Origin: Synoicihabitans lomoniglobus
GTDB taxonomy: Bacteria > Verrucomicrobiota > Verrucomicrobiia > Opitutales > Opitutaceae
Length of the DNA stretch: 64,000 bases
Assembly: GCF_029023725.1 (NCBI RefSeq)
Contig: NZ_CP119075.1
Coordinates: forward strand, 1,111,501 to 1,175,500
Direction of reading: 5' to 3'
The stretch's first letter is position 1, and the number at the start of each line of letters is the position of its first letter. Under the pieces are notes generated by a model, which saw nothing but the letters and a program-made list of their open reading frames with translations, was not told where the DNA came from and searched no databases. Positions 42,560 through 50,880 of the stretch are shown here, in pieces. The position numbers and the translations under genes were made by a program.

Positions 42560-42582
42560 GGTGGAAGAAAATGGAAAGTGAT

Positions 42583-42693
42583 AATCGTTCTTCGTTCTCT
42601 TAATCGTTCTCGTTCTCGAACCAGTGGAGTGGTGTGATGAACGGAGGAAAAGGCATCGAGAACGATTACGAGAACGAAGAACGGGAACGAGAG
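42583..42693. repeat. CGTTCTC inverted repeat between pyrB and pyrC
   Basis: Tandem CGTTCTC units at 42583-42619 (AATCGTTCTTCGTTCTCTTA, then ATCGTTCTCGTTCTCGA) are answered by the complementary GAGAACG units at 42656-42693. They form a long imperfect hairpin in the pyrB-pyrC spacer. Related sequence recurs at 45328-45398. Confidence 0.75.
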
Positions 42694-42703
42694 AAGACGG
42701 CCG

Positions 42704-43648
42704 TCAGCCGGTGGGCGTGACGTATTCGGGTTGGCCCCCGGCGCAGAGGTAAAGCACGGCCATCCGGACCGCGATGCCGTTGGTGACTTGGTCGAGGATC
42801 ACGCTGCGGGGACCGTCGGCGAGTTCGCTGTCGATCTCAACGCCGCGGTTGATCGGGCCGGGGTGCATGATGATGGCGTTGGGGTGCAACCACGCGGCGC
42901 GTTGTTGGTTGAGCCCGAACATCGAGGTGTATTCGCCGATGGAGGGAAACATGCCCGCGTTTTGGCGCTCGTGCTGGATGCGCAGCAACATGACGACCTC
43001 GGCGTCGGCCAGGGCGGACCGCAAATCGTGCGAGACCGTCACGCCCAGCGCTTCAAGGTGCTTGGGCACGAGGGTCGAAGGTCCGACGAGCGTGACATCC
43101 GCACCGAAGGTTTTGAGGGCCTGAATGTTCGAGCGAGCCACGCGGCTGTAGAGGATGTCGCCGAGGATCACGACGCGTCGGCCTTTGAGGCTGCCGAGTC
43201 GCTCGCGCATGGTGAACGTGTCGAGGAGGCCTTGAGTAGGGTGCTCGTGGGCACCGTCGCCGGCGTTGATTACGGGGATGCCGAGAATCTTGGAAAGGTA
43301 GAGCGGAGAGCCCGGTGCGGAGTGGCGCACCACGATCATGTCGGCCTGCAAAGCCTCGATGTTTTGGGCGGTGTCCCGGAGCGATTCGCCCTTGGTCGTG
43401 GAGGAGCTTTTAGCGTCGAGCGAGATGGTATCGGCCGAGAGGCGCTTGGCGGCCATGTCGAACGCCATGCGCGTGCGGGTGCTCGGCTCGAGGAAGAGAT
43501 TGACGATCGTCTTGCCGCGGAGGGCGGGGACTTTCTTCACGCTGCGGGTGAGGATTTTTTTAAAGGAGGCAGCGGTGGCGTGAATTTGGTCGAGCTCGGC
43601 GAGGGAAAGTTCCTCGAGGGTGAGCAGGTGGCGTCGATTCCAGGACAT
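42704..43648 (-). CDS. pyrB: Aspartate carbamoyltransferase catalytic subunit
   Basis: 314-aa enzyme of the first committed pyrimidine step. Carbamoyl-phosphate motif FLEPSTRTRMAFD, then SSTTKGESLRDT, RHSAPGSP, GDGAHEHPTQGLLDTFT, and the C-terminal HPGPINRGVEID. Eight bases after the pyrR stop, so cotranscribed. No pyrI regulatory subunit is adjacent, which fits PyrR-controlled systems. Confidence 0.95.
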   Translation of the reverse strand: MSWNRRHLLTLEELSLAELDQIHATAASFKKILTRSVKKVPALRGKTIVNLFLEPSTRTRMAFDMAAKRLSADTISLDAKSSSTTKGESLRDTAQNIEALQADMIVVRHSAPGSPLYLSKILGIPVINAGDGAHEHPTQGLLDTFTMRERLGSLKGRRVVILGDILYSRVARSNIQALKTFGADVTLVGPSTLVPKHLEALGVTVSHDLRSALADAEVVMLLRIQHERQNAGMFPSIGEYTSMFGLNQQRAAWLHPNAIIMHPGPINRGVEIDSELADGPRSVILDQVTNGIAVRMAVLYLCAGGQPEYVTPTG

Positions 43649-43656
43649 CAGAGTGA

Positions 43657-44205
43657 TTACGATTTGAGAGCGGTGATGGAGGCGGTGTCGCGGGACGGGT
43701 CGGTCGCATCCAGGAAGACGTTGACCTTTTGGCGATCGGTGGGCGTGACCGTGAGACCGACATAGTCGGCGGCGAAAGGCATTTTCCGTCCGCCGCGATC
43801 GATGAGGATGGCCAGCTCCACGGCGGCGGGTCGGCCCCAGTCAAAGAGTTCGTCAATGGCAGCTTTCAACGTGCGACCGGAGTGCAGCACGTCGTCGACG
43901 ATGACGACGGTCCGCCCCGTGATATCGAAGGGAATGATAGACGGCTGAGTGTCGCCGGGAATGGGGTTACGGCCGATGTCGTCGCGATGAAAGGCGGGGT
44001 TGAGCTGGGCGGTGGGCACCCCCAGACGGCGGCCGAGACGCTGGGCGAGTTCGATACCGCCATTGGCGATGCCGGCGAGCACGACGGGCGGCTTGACGCC
44101 ATGGCGGGATTCAATGGCGGTGGCCAGCCGCTCGATGGCGGCGTGGAGTTCGGGGGCGTCGAAAGTCAGCGGCGCAGGCACGGGTGCCGGTTTTGCCGTG
44201 AGCAC
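43657..44205 (-). CDS. pyrR: PyrR, pyrimidine operon regulator / uracil phosphoribosyltransferase
   Basis: About 182 aa. PRPP-binding motif VVIVDDVLHSGRTLKAAID, with VLAGIANGGIELAQRLGRRL and RDDIGRNPIPGDTQPS upstream. In other bacteria PyrR binds pyr mRNA and controls attenuation, often with UPRT activity. The start is uncertain: GTG at 44205 is proposed because homology begins soon after. The frame stays open to 44361, but that part lacks conservation. First gene of the pyrRBC operon. Confidence 0.88.
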   Translation of the reverse strand: MLTAKPAPVPAPLTFDAPELHAAIERLATAIESRHGVKPPVVLAGIANGGIELAQRLGRRLGVPTAQLNPAFHRDDIGRNPIPGDTQPSIIPFDITGRTVVIVDDVLHSGRTLKAAIDELFDWGRPAAVELAILIDRGGRKMPFAADYVGLTVTPTDRQKVNVFLDATDPSRDTASITALKS

Positions 44206-44537
44206 CCCGTGGGGTAAAGCGGGAAGTGAAAACGGCCCGGTCGATGACCAAAACGAAAGTGATGGGAATGACGGGCAGGCACCGCGTTTCCCGCCGCGGT
44301 AGCCTGCGCTCTCGCACTCGCGAACGGTCGGACCGCCCCTCCCAAGCCCTATTCCGGCCAACGTCCGGCTGTCACCGTCGTCAGTTTCGTGCCTCGAATG
44401 TTCGTATTACGAACTTTTGGGGCAAAGCGACTCGCGGGGGGGGGCTCGGGAAACAGGCCGAAGGTTGGGGGCGGTGGGGACCGAGGGGGCGGATTTGGTG
44501 ATCGCTCTCGGTCGAGTGGGCGCGAGCTACTCTTATC
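44206..44537 (-). promoter_or_regulatory. pyrR leader / intergenic region
   Basis: 332 bp without a supported gene between pyrR and a methyltransferase gene. It holds a strong hairpin (CAGGCACCGCG at 44276-44286 with CGCGGTAGCCTG at 44295-44306), about 70 bp upstream of the proposed start, and a perfect 15-bp palindrome GTTCGTATTACGAAC (44400-44414) that could be an operator near the promoter. A G run lies near 44438. I see no PyrR-box or terminator/antiterminator pair I can state with confidence. Confidence 0.4.
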
Positions 44538-45320
44538 CTAACGCGACGCGACCACGCTAAGGGCGCTGCCGTGGGGATTCGGCTCGTCGCGCACGGTTTG
44601 TTTCGTGAAGCCGAAGTGGGCGAGAGCCCCGAGGATCTGATCGCGTTCCATCCATTGGCAATGCGGGCGGGGACCGCCGCAGAAGCCCTTCCACTCCAGG
44701 GCTTCGCCGTATTCGTGACGATGCAGGGTGTGGGTGTAACCTGCGTGGTTGGTGGTGGCGGTGGCCGAGAATTTCTCGGCTTTGTCGGGATTTTGGCGAT
44801 AGAAGTCGGGATCGTAGAAGACGGTCCAGATGTAGACGCTCCGGCAGCGCTGGGTGAGCAACTCGATCAGCCGCACCGGATTGGTCATGTGATAGAGGAT
44901 GCCACAGGCGATGCCGATGTCGTAGGTGTCGTTCGTCGTCTCCAGGTGACCGAGAATGTCACCGTAGAGAAAGCGGGTCCGGTTGAGCTGCATGAGCTCT
45001 TTGACGAGCAGGCATTTTTGAAACGAGCGCGCGTTTGATTCGACGGACGTGACGGTCGCAGCTCCTGCCTGTTCGAGCATGTAGGTATGGCCGGCTTCCA
45101 GCGGGCCGACTTCGAGCGTGGTGGCGTCGGCAATGGCGTGACCGTGCGCGGCGAGCTGGGTGAGGGCCCACGTGACGCGTTCGTCCTCGCAGAGGCCGGC
45201 GGTGCCGCCGGTTTCAACGCCGACCGCAGCCGGGAAACGGGTAGACCACTCGCCTTTGAACAAGTCGACGAGAGCTTGGGGGGAAGGGGGTTGGTCGGTG
45301 TAAAGGGTCGGCTCGGACAT
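44538..45320 (-). CDS. Class I SAM-dependent methyltransferase
   Basis: 260-aa protein. SAM motif I appears as TTLEVGPLEAGHTYMLEQAG, motif II region as VTSVESNARSFQKCL, and motif IV/post-I as YDIGIACGILYHMTNP. The style (GILYHMTNPV, then WTVFYDP) is that of small-molecule or glycan methyltransferases found near glycosyltransferases. The substrate is unknown. No gene nearby fixes its pathway; its upstream region carries GAGAACG repeats. Confidence 0.8.
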   Translation of the reverse strand: MSEPTLYTDQPPSPQALVDLFKGEWSTRFPAAVGVETGGTAGLCEDERVTWALTQLAAHGHAIADATTLEVGPLEAGHTYMLEQAGAATVTSVESNARSFQKCLLVKELMQLNRTRFLYGDILGHLETTNDTYDIGIACGILYHMTNPVRLIELLTQRCRSVYIWTVFYDPDFYRQNPDKAEKFSATATTNHAGYTHTLHRHEYGEALEWKGFCGGPRPHCQWMERDQILGALAHFGFTKQTVRDEPNPHGSALSVVASR

Positions 45321-45327
45321 GGGCGGT

Positions 45328-45398
45328 GAATCGTTCTCGTTGGCTTTGCGGCAGGGTTAAAAAAGAGAACGAGAACGATTCAGAGAACGAGAACGATT
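45328..45398. repeat. CGTTCTC/GAGAACG repeat cluster, second site
   Basis: GAATCGTTCTCGTT (45328-45341) pairs perfectly with AACGAGAACGATTC (45368-45381). The unit GAGAACGAGAACGATT occurs twice in tandem (45365-45380 and 45383-45398). Same sequence family as 42583-42693. Confidence 0.75.
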
Positions 45399-45412
45399 GT
45401 CGGACAAAATAA

Positions 45413-45442
45413 AACCGCCCCGCCGGTGAGGGCGGGGCGGTT
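45413..45442 (-). terminator. Strong hairpin terminator of the secreted-protein gene
   Basis: 12-bp perfect stem AACCGCCCCGCC (45413-45424) / GGCGGGGCGGTT (45431-45442), followed on the minus strand by a T-rich stretch (A-rich 45406-45414 on the plus strand). Downstream of the minus-strand gene ending at 45477. Confidence 0.85.
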
Positions 45443-45476
45443 ATGTCACCTGAGGGTGAGTCCAACGGTAGAGGCT

Positions 45477-48296
45477 TTACGGCACTTCGTAGATTTCGGC
45501 GAGGGCTTCACCGTCGTTGCCGTCGGTGGGCGTGATCTGGATGGTGTAGTTGCCGGGATCGAGCAGGGACAACGTGGCGGAGTCGTTGGTGCCGGCTCCG
45601 AGGGCGAATGCGCCCACGAAGTTGGTGGCTTCCAACAACTCGTAGACGAAGTCGGCGTTGCTCCAGTTGTCGTTGGTAAGGACCGAACGCTGGGCGCTGT
45701 CGAAGATCGTCAGCTGCGGATCGACGATCGTGCCGGCGACCCCGAAGCCGCCGAGGGTCGGTCCGATGCCGCGGATGAGCAGGGTGCGCTTGCCGGTGCC
45801 TTGCAGGCTGACGCCCATGATGAGCGCGTCGTTGCCGCTGTCGGCGTTGCTGCGCACGGAGACGTTGACGAGTTTCGAAGTCGGTGCCTCGTCGGCGTCG
45901 TAGACCTCGAGGATGACGAGGCCGCCCTGACCATCGGATCCGGTGATTTGCGCGGTATAGGCGTTTTCCGCGGGGAGATCGACGACGAGGGCGGCATCGA
46001 GGCTGCCCGGGGTGATGGCGAAGGCGCCGACTCCGGCCGAGATGGCCGTGGCGGTGGCGGCATTCCAGTCGTCGTTGCTGGCGACGACTTGTTGATTGGA
46101 ATCATACACGGTGACCTTGGGGTTGGGCATCACGCCGGTGAGTCCGAACTGGGTGAGTCCCGGGCCGATGGCGCGGATGAGCACACGCTTGGTGCCGGTG
46201 CCGCGGATGACGAAGCCCGGGGTGATGACCTGACCATTGGCGGCGTTGGTGCGCACCGAGATATTGCGCAGGGTGGAAGCGGTCGCACTCAGTGACACGG
46301 TGGCGGCTTGCGACGTCACACTGCCGCCGCTGTTGGTGACCCGCACGGTGTAGCTGCCGGCATCGTTGGCGCTGGCGTTGTTGCGGAGCAGAATCGAGCC
46401 GGTTTCGCCGGAGAGGGCGGTGCCGTTACGGAACCACTGGTAACTCAGGCCGGAACCGGCGGCGGAGGCGGCCAGGGCGAAGGTGCCGCCGGGAGCGACA
46501 ACCTTGTCGAAAGGTTGCAGCACGAACGTGGGGGCACCCGCTCCGTTCACGGCGACCGAGCCGACGGTGTAGGTGTTGGATCCGGCAACGTTGGCGACTC
46601 GCACGGAGTAGCTGCCGGCGTAGGCGGCGGTGACGGAATTGATCACGTAGGGGTTGGCCGTGGCACCGTTGATGGCGACACCGTTGAGGAACCATTGGTA
46701 GGTGAAGGGGCCGACACCATCGATCTGGATCGGCAATACCAAGCGTTGGCCGAGCGCGATGCTGGTGTTGACCACGCTGAAGTTGGCGGCGGTCACGGGC
46801 GCGGTCGTGGCGACTTGACCAATGGTCACGCCGGAAGCATCGGCGAAGGAGTAAGATCCACCCCACGCGCCCCAGCTGCTGGTCGTGACTCCGTTGGCGG
46901 TGGAGGCGGGGTAGCTGCTTTGACCGGCCACGATATTGACGGTGACGGTCTTGGTTTGGCCGGGGGAAACCACCCCGGCGTGGACGGCGGCTTTGGCGAG
47001 AGAACTGTCATCTGTGTAGATCCCGCTGCCCCAGACGGAACCGCTGAGCGCGCCCGTGATGGAGAACTGAAGGGATTGACCGACGCGATTGCGGTAACCG
47101 ACGAGATTGTTGGGCGCGGCGATCACATCGTAGCTGATCGAGCCGGTCGCACCTTCCGTGGAAACGGCGGTGCCGACCGCGCCGCCGGTGGAGAGCGTGG
47201 TGACCTCGGCGGCGGTCAGTTCGCGGTTGAAGATGCGAATCTCGTCGAGTGCGCCCTGGAAGAGATCGAGGCCGTTGTCGGAACCGGCGATGGAGAGCAT
47301 GCCGCTGGAGAACGTGTCGATGGCACCGGCGTTGGCTTGGGTAAGCACGACCTCGCCATTGAGGTAAATGCGGACGGTCGAGCCGTCGTGGGTCACGGCG
47401 ACGTGGGTCCAGTCCGGGTCTGGCGCGGTGACCAGAGTGGAGGCGGCGGGAGTTTCATAGATGCGGGCGCGGTTGCCCGTGAGATGGTAGCTGGCGAGTT
47501 TGCGCGGTCCCGTGCTGGTGCCGGCAATGAAGGAGCCGTAGTAGTGCGTGGAGGTGCCGGGTTTTTGCACCGCGACCACGCGGGGGTTCCAGTTGCCCGC
47601 GCCGGTGATTTTGATGAAGTAGGACATCGACGCGGTGGTCGTGCTGAAGCTGCTGTTCACCAAAGCGCGCAGGCGCACTCCGTTGGTGGAAAGCGCGCCG
47701 TTGCCGACGCGGCCGGCGGTCAACGTGGGTGAACCATTGACCGGCGCGAGCGTCACGCCGCGGCCGGAGTCGTCGTTGAAGGGGTTGGCAGGGTTGTCGA
47801 AGGAGTAGTAGGCGAGCAGGTCCCCGGTGGTGCCGCCGCCACCGCCGCCGGAACCGCCACCTCCTCCGCCGGAACCACCTCCGGCACCCGCCGCCGCCGT
47901 GTAGCCGGTGCTGGCGTTGATCCGGTATCGGGTCGTGCCGTTGGCGACCAAGGAACCGTATTCGGAGCTGATGGTGCCGCCGGAAATGGTGGCGGAGGTG
48001 ATGCCCATGTTGGCAAATTGGGAGCCGCCGGTGAAGGTCACCGCGCCGCTGGCCGAGACGGTGCCCGTAAGCACACCGTTGAAATTGATGCTGCCGTTTG
48101 CTTCCACGTCGGCGAAATACACGCCGATGCCGGATTCCAGATTGAAGCCACCGGCACTGACGATGGTGTTCATGGAGCCGACGTAGCGGCCGGCGAATTC
48201 CGCCTGCGCGAGCAGGCTCGCGGGGAGCAGAAAGCCCGCGACTGCGGCCAAAAGCAGCCGCCGGAAACCGGGCAGGAGGGAGAGTTTCGTTAACAT
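45477..48296 (-). CDS. Large secreted LamG / Ig-like protein
   Basis: 939 aa. A signal peptide (LLLAAVAGFLLPASLLAQAE) precedes an N-terminal beta domain. A Gly/Ser linker (GGGSGGGGGG) follows, then a LamG/concanavalin-type domain (DLLAYYSFDNPANPF to DEIRIFNRELTAAEVTTLS), two Ig-like units (FTYQWFLNGVAINGATANPY, LSYQWFRNGTALSGETGSIL) and two copies of a C-terminal module (KRVLIRAIGPGLTQFGLTGV ... VILEVYDAD and RTLLIRGIGPTLGGFGVAGT ... LAEIYEVP). Likely a surface or extracellular glycan-binding or adhesive protein. It has no PEP-CTERM tail, so it is not an evident exosortase client. The ATG at 48296 starts the signal peptide. Confidence 0.8.
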   Translation of the reverse strand: MLTKLSLLPGFRRLLLAAVAGFLLPASLLAQAEFAGRYVGSMNTIVSAGGFNLESGIGVYFADVEANGSINFNGVLTGTVSASGAVTFTGGSQFANMGITSATISGGTISSEYGSLVANGTTRYRINASTGYTAAAGAGGGSGGGGGGSGGGGGGTTGDLLAYYSFDNPANPFNDDSGRGVTLAPVNGSPTLTAGRVGNGALSTNGVRLRALVNSSFSTTTASMSYFIKITGAGNWNPRVVAVQKPGTSTHYYGSFIAGTSTGPRKLASYHLTGNRARIYETPAASTLVTAPDPDWTHVAVTHDGSTVRIYLNGEVVLTQANAGAIDTFSSGMLSIAGSDNGLDLFQGALDEIRIFNRELTAAEVTTLSTGGAVGTAVSTEGATGSISYDVIAAPNNLVGYRNRVGQSLQFSITGALSGSVWGSGIYTDDSSLAKAAVHAGVVSPGQTKTVTVNIVAGQSSYPASTANGVTTSSWGAWGGSYSFADASGVTIGQVATTAPVTAANFSVVNTSIALGQRLVLPIQIDGVGPFTYQWFLNGVAINGATANPYVINSVTAAYAGSYSVRVANVAGSNTYTVGSVAVNGAGAPTFVLQPFDKVVAPGGTFALAASAAGSGLSYQWFRNGTALSGETGSILLRNNASANDAGSYTVRVTNSGGSVTSQAATVSLSATASTLRNISVRTNAANGQVITPGFVIRGTGTKRVLIRAIGPGLTQFGLTGVMPNPKVTVYDSNQQVVASNDDWNAATATAISAGVGAFAITPGSLDAALVVDLPAENAYTAQITGSDGQGGLVILEVYDADEAPTSKLVNVSVRSNADSGNDALIMGVSLQGTGKRTLLIRGIGPTLGGFGVAGTIVDPQLTIFDSAQRSVLTNDNWSNADFVYELLEATNFVGAFALGAGTNDSATLSLLDPGNYTIQITPTDGNDGEALAEIYEVP

Positions 48297-48375
48297 AGGA
48301 TTTAGCGTGTTGAGGGCGAGAGTTGAGCCATCGCCATCATATTGCAGGTGGAGCAAACCCACCATACGCACACTT

Positions 48376-48417
48376 GCGTAGGACCCCGACCGACCGAGCC
48401 AATGGTCGGACCTACGC
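48376..48417. repeat. GTAGG-type inverted repeat overlapping the helicase stop
   Basis: GCGTAGGACCCCGACC (from 48376) and GGTCGGACCTACGC (to 48417) form an imperfect stem with one bulge. The repeat runs over the last codons and stop of the helicase gene (stop at 48412-48414). Its GTAGG ends recall the REP-like hairpins at 12212 and 12499. Confidence 0.6.
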
Positions 48418-50796
48418 GCTCGTCACGAGCCACTCCTCCAGCGCCGCGTCGTCCGGGATATGCGTGCCGAACTGATAGTCCTTGGCCAACAATCGAGCGA
48501 AACCGGGCTCGATGAATCGCTGGCAATGCAGCAGCACCTGCGTGCGTTGTCCGGGAGCGCGCACGAGACGGCCGAGTCCTTGGTTCACTTTTTGCAACCC
48601 GGGGATGCGGTAGACGCGATCGAAGGCATCGTCGCGCGACACGCCCTGGCGCTCCAGTTCCGTGAGCCGAGCGCGTTGACGCGCGTTGACCTCGGGCAAG
48701 GCGGGACCGACCACCATGGCATGCGTCACCCGACCTCCGAGCATGTCGATGCCTTCGGCGAAACTGCTGCCCAGCACGAGAAACAGCACATCGGCGAGCG
48801 CGAGTGATTGCTCCACCCAGGCGGATTGCGCGGCGAGGTCGGGCAAACGCGGCTGCAACGCCACCCGCAAGACGTGGCCGTCGGTATCGAGTTGGCGCTC
48901 AATGGTCTCCGCGTAGGCGTAGCTGGGAAAAAACACCACGGGCGCGCCGGTGGCGGCGGCGTGCAATCGAGCCACGGTTTCCGCCGTGCGGCTGAAGTGG
49001 CGTCGGCGTTGCTGATAACGGGTGTCGACGCGCAGATCCACCGCGACGGCGTAACTGTGATCGCGCCACGGTGTGAGGGCATTGACCCGACCGAGCGCGT
49101 TTGCATCGAGACCGACCGCGGCTGCCAGGGCATCGGTGGGGCCGACCGTGGCGCTGGCCAACACGACGTGACCAAAGGTGCGCAGGATGCTGCCTGTGAC
49201 GGGTGCGGCGTCGAGACACGTGAAGTTGAGCTCTGTGTCGCGCGGCGACCACAGCAGGCGGGTCAGGGTCACGCTGCGCAACCAGTCGACGAGCTCGGCG
49301 GTCAGCCAGATCGTATCCGCGAGTTGGGGACCCATGGCGGCGAAATCGACCGGCATGGTGGGGAGTTGATCCGCAATGCGGGTGAGCACATCCAGCACGT
49401 CGTCCTCGGCGTGGGCATCGAGTGCCTCGGTCGCGCGCAGCGAACTCAGCAGGAGGGTCCACGATTCCCACGCCCGTTGAAACGAAGACGGGGCCCGCTG
49501 ATGATCGAGTTCGGAGAGCACGGCGCGTGCTTCGGCGGCGGTAATGCGGTGGGAGTGCGCGTCGGCCACGCGGGAGGGCAGATTGTGGGCCTCGTCGATG
49601 ATGAGCATCGTGCGGGCGGGATTCCAGCCGGGTTGGTTTTCGAACAAGCCCCGGTTGCGCGGCGCGAAGACGTAGTTGTAGTCGCCGACCCACACGTCCT
49701 GGAAAGCCAGCGCGGTGCGCGTGATTTCGTAAGGACAGACCCCGGCGTCTCGACCCGCGGCGCGCAAGGTCGGCAAATCGCGCGCTTCGTTTTCGAACAG
49801 ATGGAAACGATCGAGGCCGCTGCCCGGCCACCGCGTCTCCACATCCTGGATAAACCGGCACTGATCGCGCACGCAGTGAAACGTGGTGTTCACGCAATGT
49901 TCGCCCTTGTTGCGCACGTGCCACACCGCGAGCCGCGTGGGCTCCGCCTGCGATCGTTTGTCACCTATTAGGTGACAAGCTGCGGGGTCCGTCATGCGTT
50001 GCAGGGTGTGCACGACTTGGAGTTGGCCGGTGGATTTGCTGGTGAGGTAAATGACGCGATCGCAGGAGCCGGAGCGCAGGGACTCCAGGGCGGTCTCCAG
50101 CATGACGCCGGTTTTGCCGAAACCCGTGGGCGCCTCGAAAGCGACCACGCGTTGCGCGGTGAGGGCGGTTTCGAGTTGCTGACGGGTATCTTCCTGTCCG
50201 GGCCGCAATTCTGGAAACGCCGGGGCAAAGGTGAGCGTGCGCCGTCGTTCCAGGGCGCGGCGATGCAGATCGAGGAACTGCGTCAGTCGTTCCAACCGGG
50301 CGTCGAACATTGCTTCGTCTTCGCGCGTGAAGCGGACCGTTTGGGAAAGACCACTGCCGGCTTCGACAAAGATCAGTTCACCGCGGAGCGCCGATTCGGG
50401 GGCGGACAGTCGGCGCAGGGAAAGGTAGATGGCGAGCTGGGCAAAGTAGTGCGGGTAGTCGGCTCGCAGTTCGGGCTCGGGCACCGGCACGGCTTTCGTG
50501 AGTGTTTTAATTTCGCGCAGCACGGTCGTCTCGCCTTGCGGCACGAGTTGGTCGATGCGGCCGTTGAGTGAGATCCGCCAGCCGCGGTGGGCGACCTCGC
50601 CGTCGACCGCCACTTCGAAATGCGCGTCGGGGTTTTCGCTGGTGGTCTGCGTTTGCAGTTCGCGGTGCCAGTAACTGCCGAGTTGAGCGCGCCAGATGCC
50701 GCTTTGACCTTCGCCGCCGTCGCGGGGTCCGACCGCAAAGTCCGCGAGTTCGCCAACGCTGAGTCGGGCGGTGCGGGCGGTGAGATCGAAGTCCAT
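48412..50796 (-). CDS. PD-(D/E)XK nuclease - XPD/DinG-type helicase fusion
   Basis: 794 aa. The N-terminal domain has RecB/Cas4-like nuclease motifs: GRID (Asp82), REIK (Glu95, Lys97) and QLAIY (Gln120-Tyr124). A superfamily 2 helicase of the XPD/DinG class follows: Walker A APTGFGKT (222-229), four cysteines placed as for a 4Fe-4S cluster (301, 308, 313, 354), Walker B DEAH (401-404), then ASATVG, LVLGSSFAEGIDMLGG and the motif VI region NQGLGRLVRAPGQ. Probably a DNA repair or processing enzyme acting on 5' flaps or forks. Downstream of a RecO-like gene in the same direction. A dispersed palindrome (49958-49978) encodes residues around 273-280. Confidence 0.85.
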   Translation of the reverse strand: MDFDLTARTARLSVGELADFAVGPRDGGEGQSGIWRAQLGSYWHRELQTQTTSENPDAHFEVAVDGEVAHRGWRISLNGRIDQLVPQGETTVLREIKTLTKAVPVPEPELRADYPHYFAQLAIYLSLRRLSAPESALRGELIFVEAGSGLSQTVRFTREDEAMFDARLERLTQFLDLHRRALERRRTLTFAPAFPELRPGQEDTRQQLETALTAQRVVAFEAPTGFGKTGVMLETALESLRSGSCDRVIYLTSKSTGQLQVVHTLQRMTDPAACHLIGDKRSQAEPTRLAVWHVRNKGEHCVNTTFHCVRDQCRFIQDVETRWPGSGLDRFHLFENEARDLPTLRAAGRDAGVCPYEITRTALAFQDVWVGDYNYVFAPRNRGLFENQPGWNPARTMLIIDEAHNLPSRVADAHSHRITAAEARAVLSELDHQRAPSSFQRAWESWTLLLSSLRATEALDAHAEDDVLDVLTRIADQLPTMPVDFAAMGPQLADTIWLTAELVDWLRSVTLTRLLWSPRDTELNFTCLDAAPVTGSILRTFGHVVLASATVGPTDALAAAVGLDANALGRVNALTPWRDHSYAVAVDLRVDTRYQQRRRHFSRTAETVARLHAAATGAPVVFFPSYAYAETIERQLDTDGHVLRVALQPRLPDLAAQSAWVEQSLALADVLFLVLGSSFAEGIDMLGGRVTHAMVVGPALPEVNARQRARLTELERQGVSRDDAFDRVYRIPGLQKVNQGLGRLVRAPGQRTQVLLHCQRFIEPGFARLLAKDYQFGTHIPDDAALEEWLVTSA
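49958..49978. repeat. Dispersed palindrome, family B, copy inside the helicase gene
   Basis: TTGTCACCTATTAGGTGACA followed by A: a 21-bp perfect palindrome with one central base. It shares its core with the copy at 16633-16657 and keeps the helicase reading frame open (part of CHLIGDK). Confidence 0.75.
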
Positions 50797-50880
50797 TTTA
50801 AGTAGGAAGTGGGAAGTTTGAAATTAGAAGTGAGAAGTCGGCGGGGTGGCGAGCGGCGGCGGGCGAAACCGCGCTACCGC

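Noticed and set aside
46308..47732. Long plus-strand frames opposite the 939-aa secreted protein (also 45426-46295)
   Set aside because: Low-complexity Gly/Asp/Val composition produced by the codon bias of the true gene; no start signal or homology.
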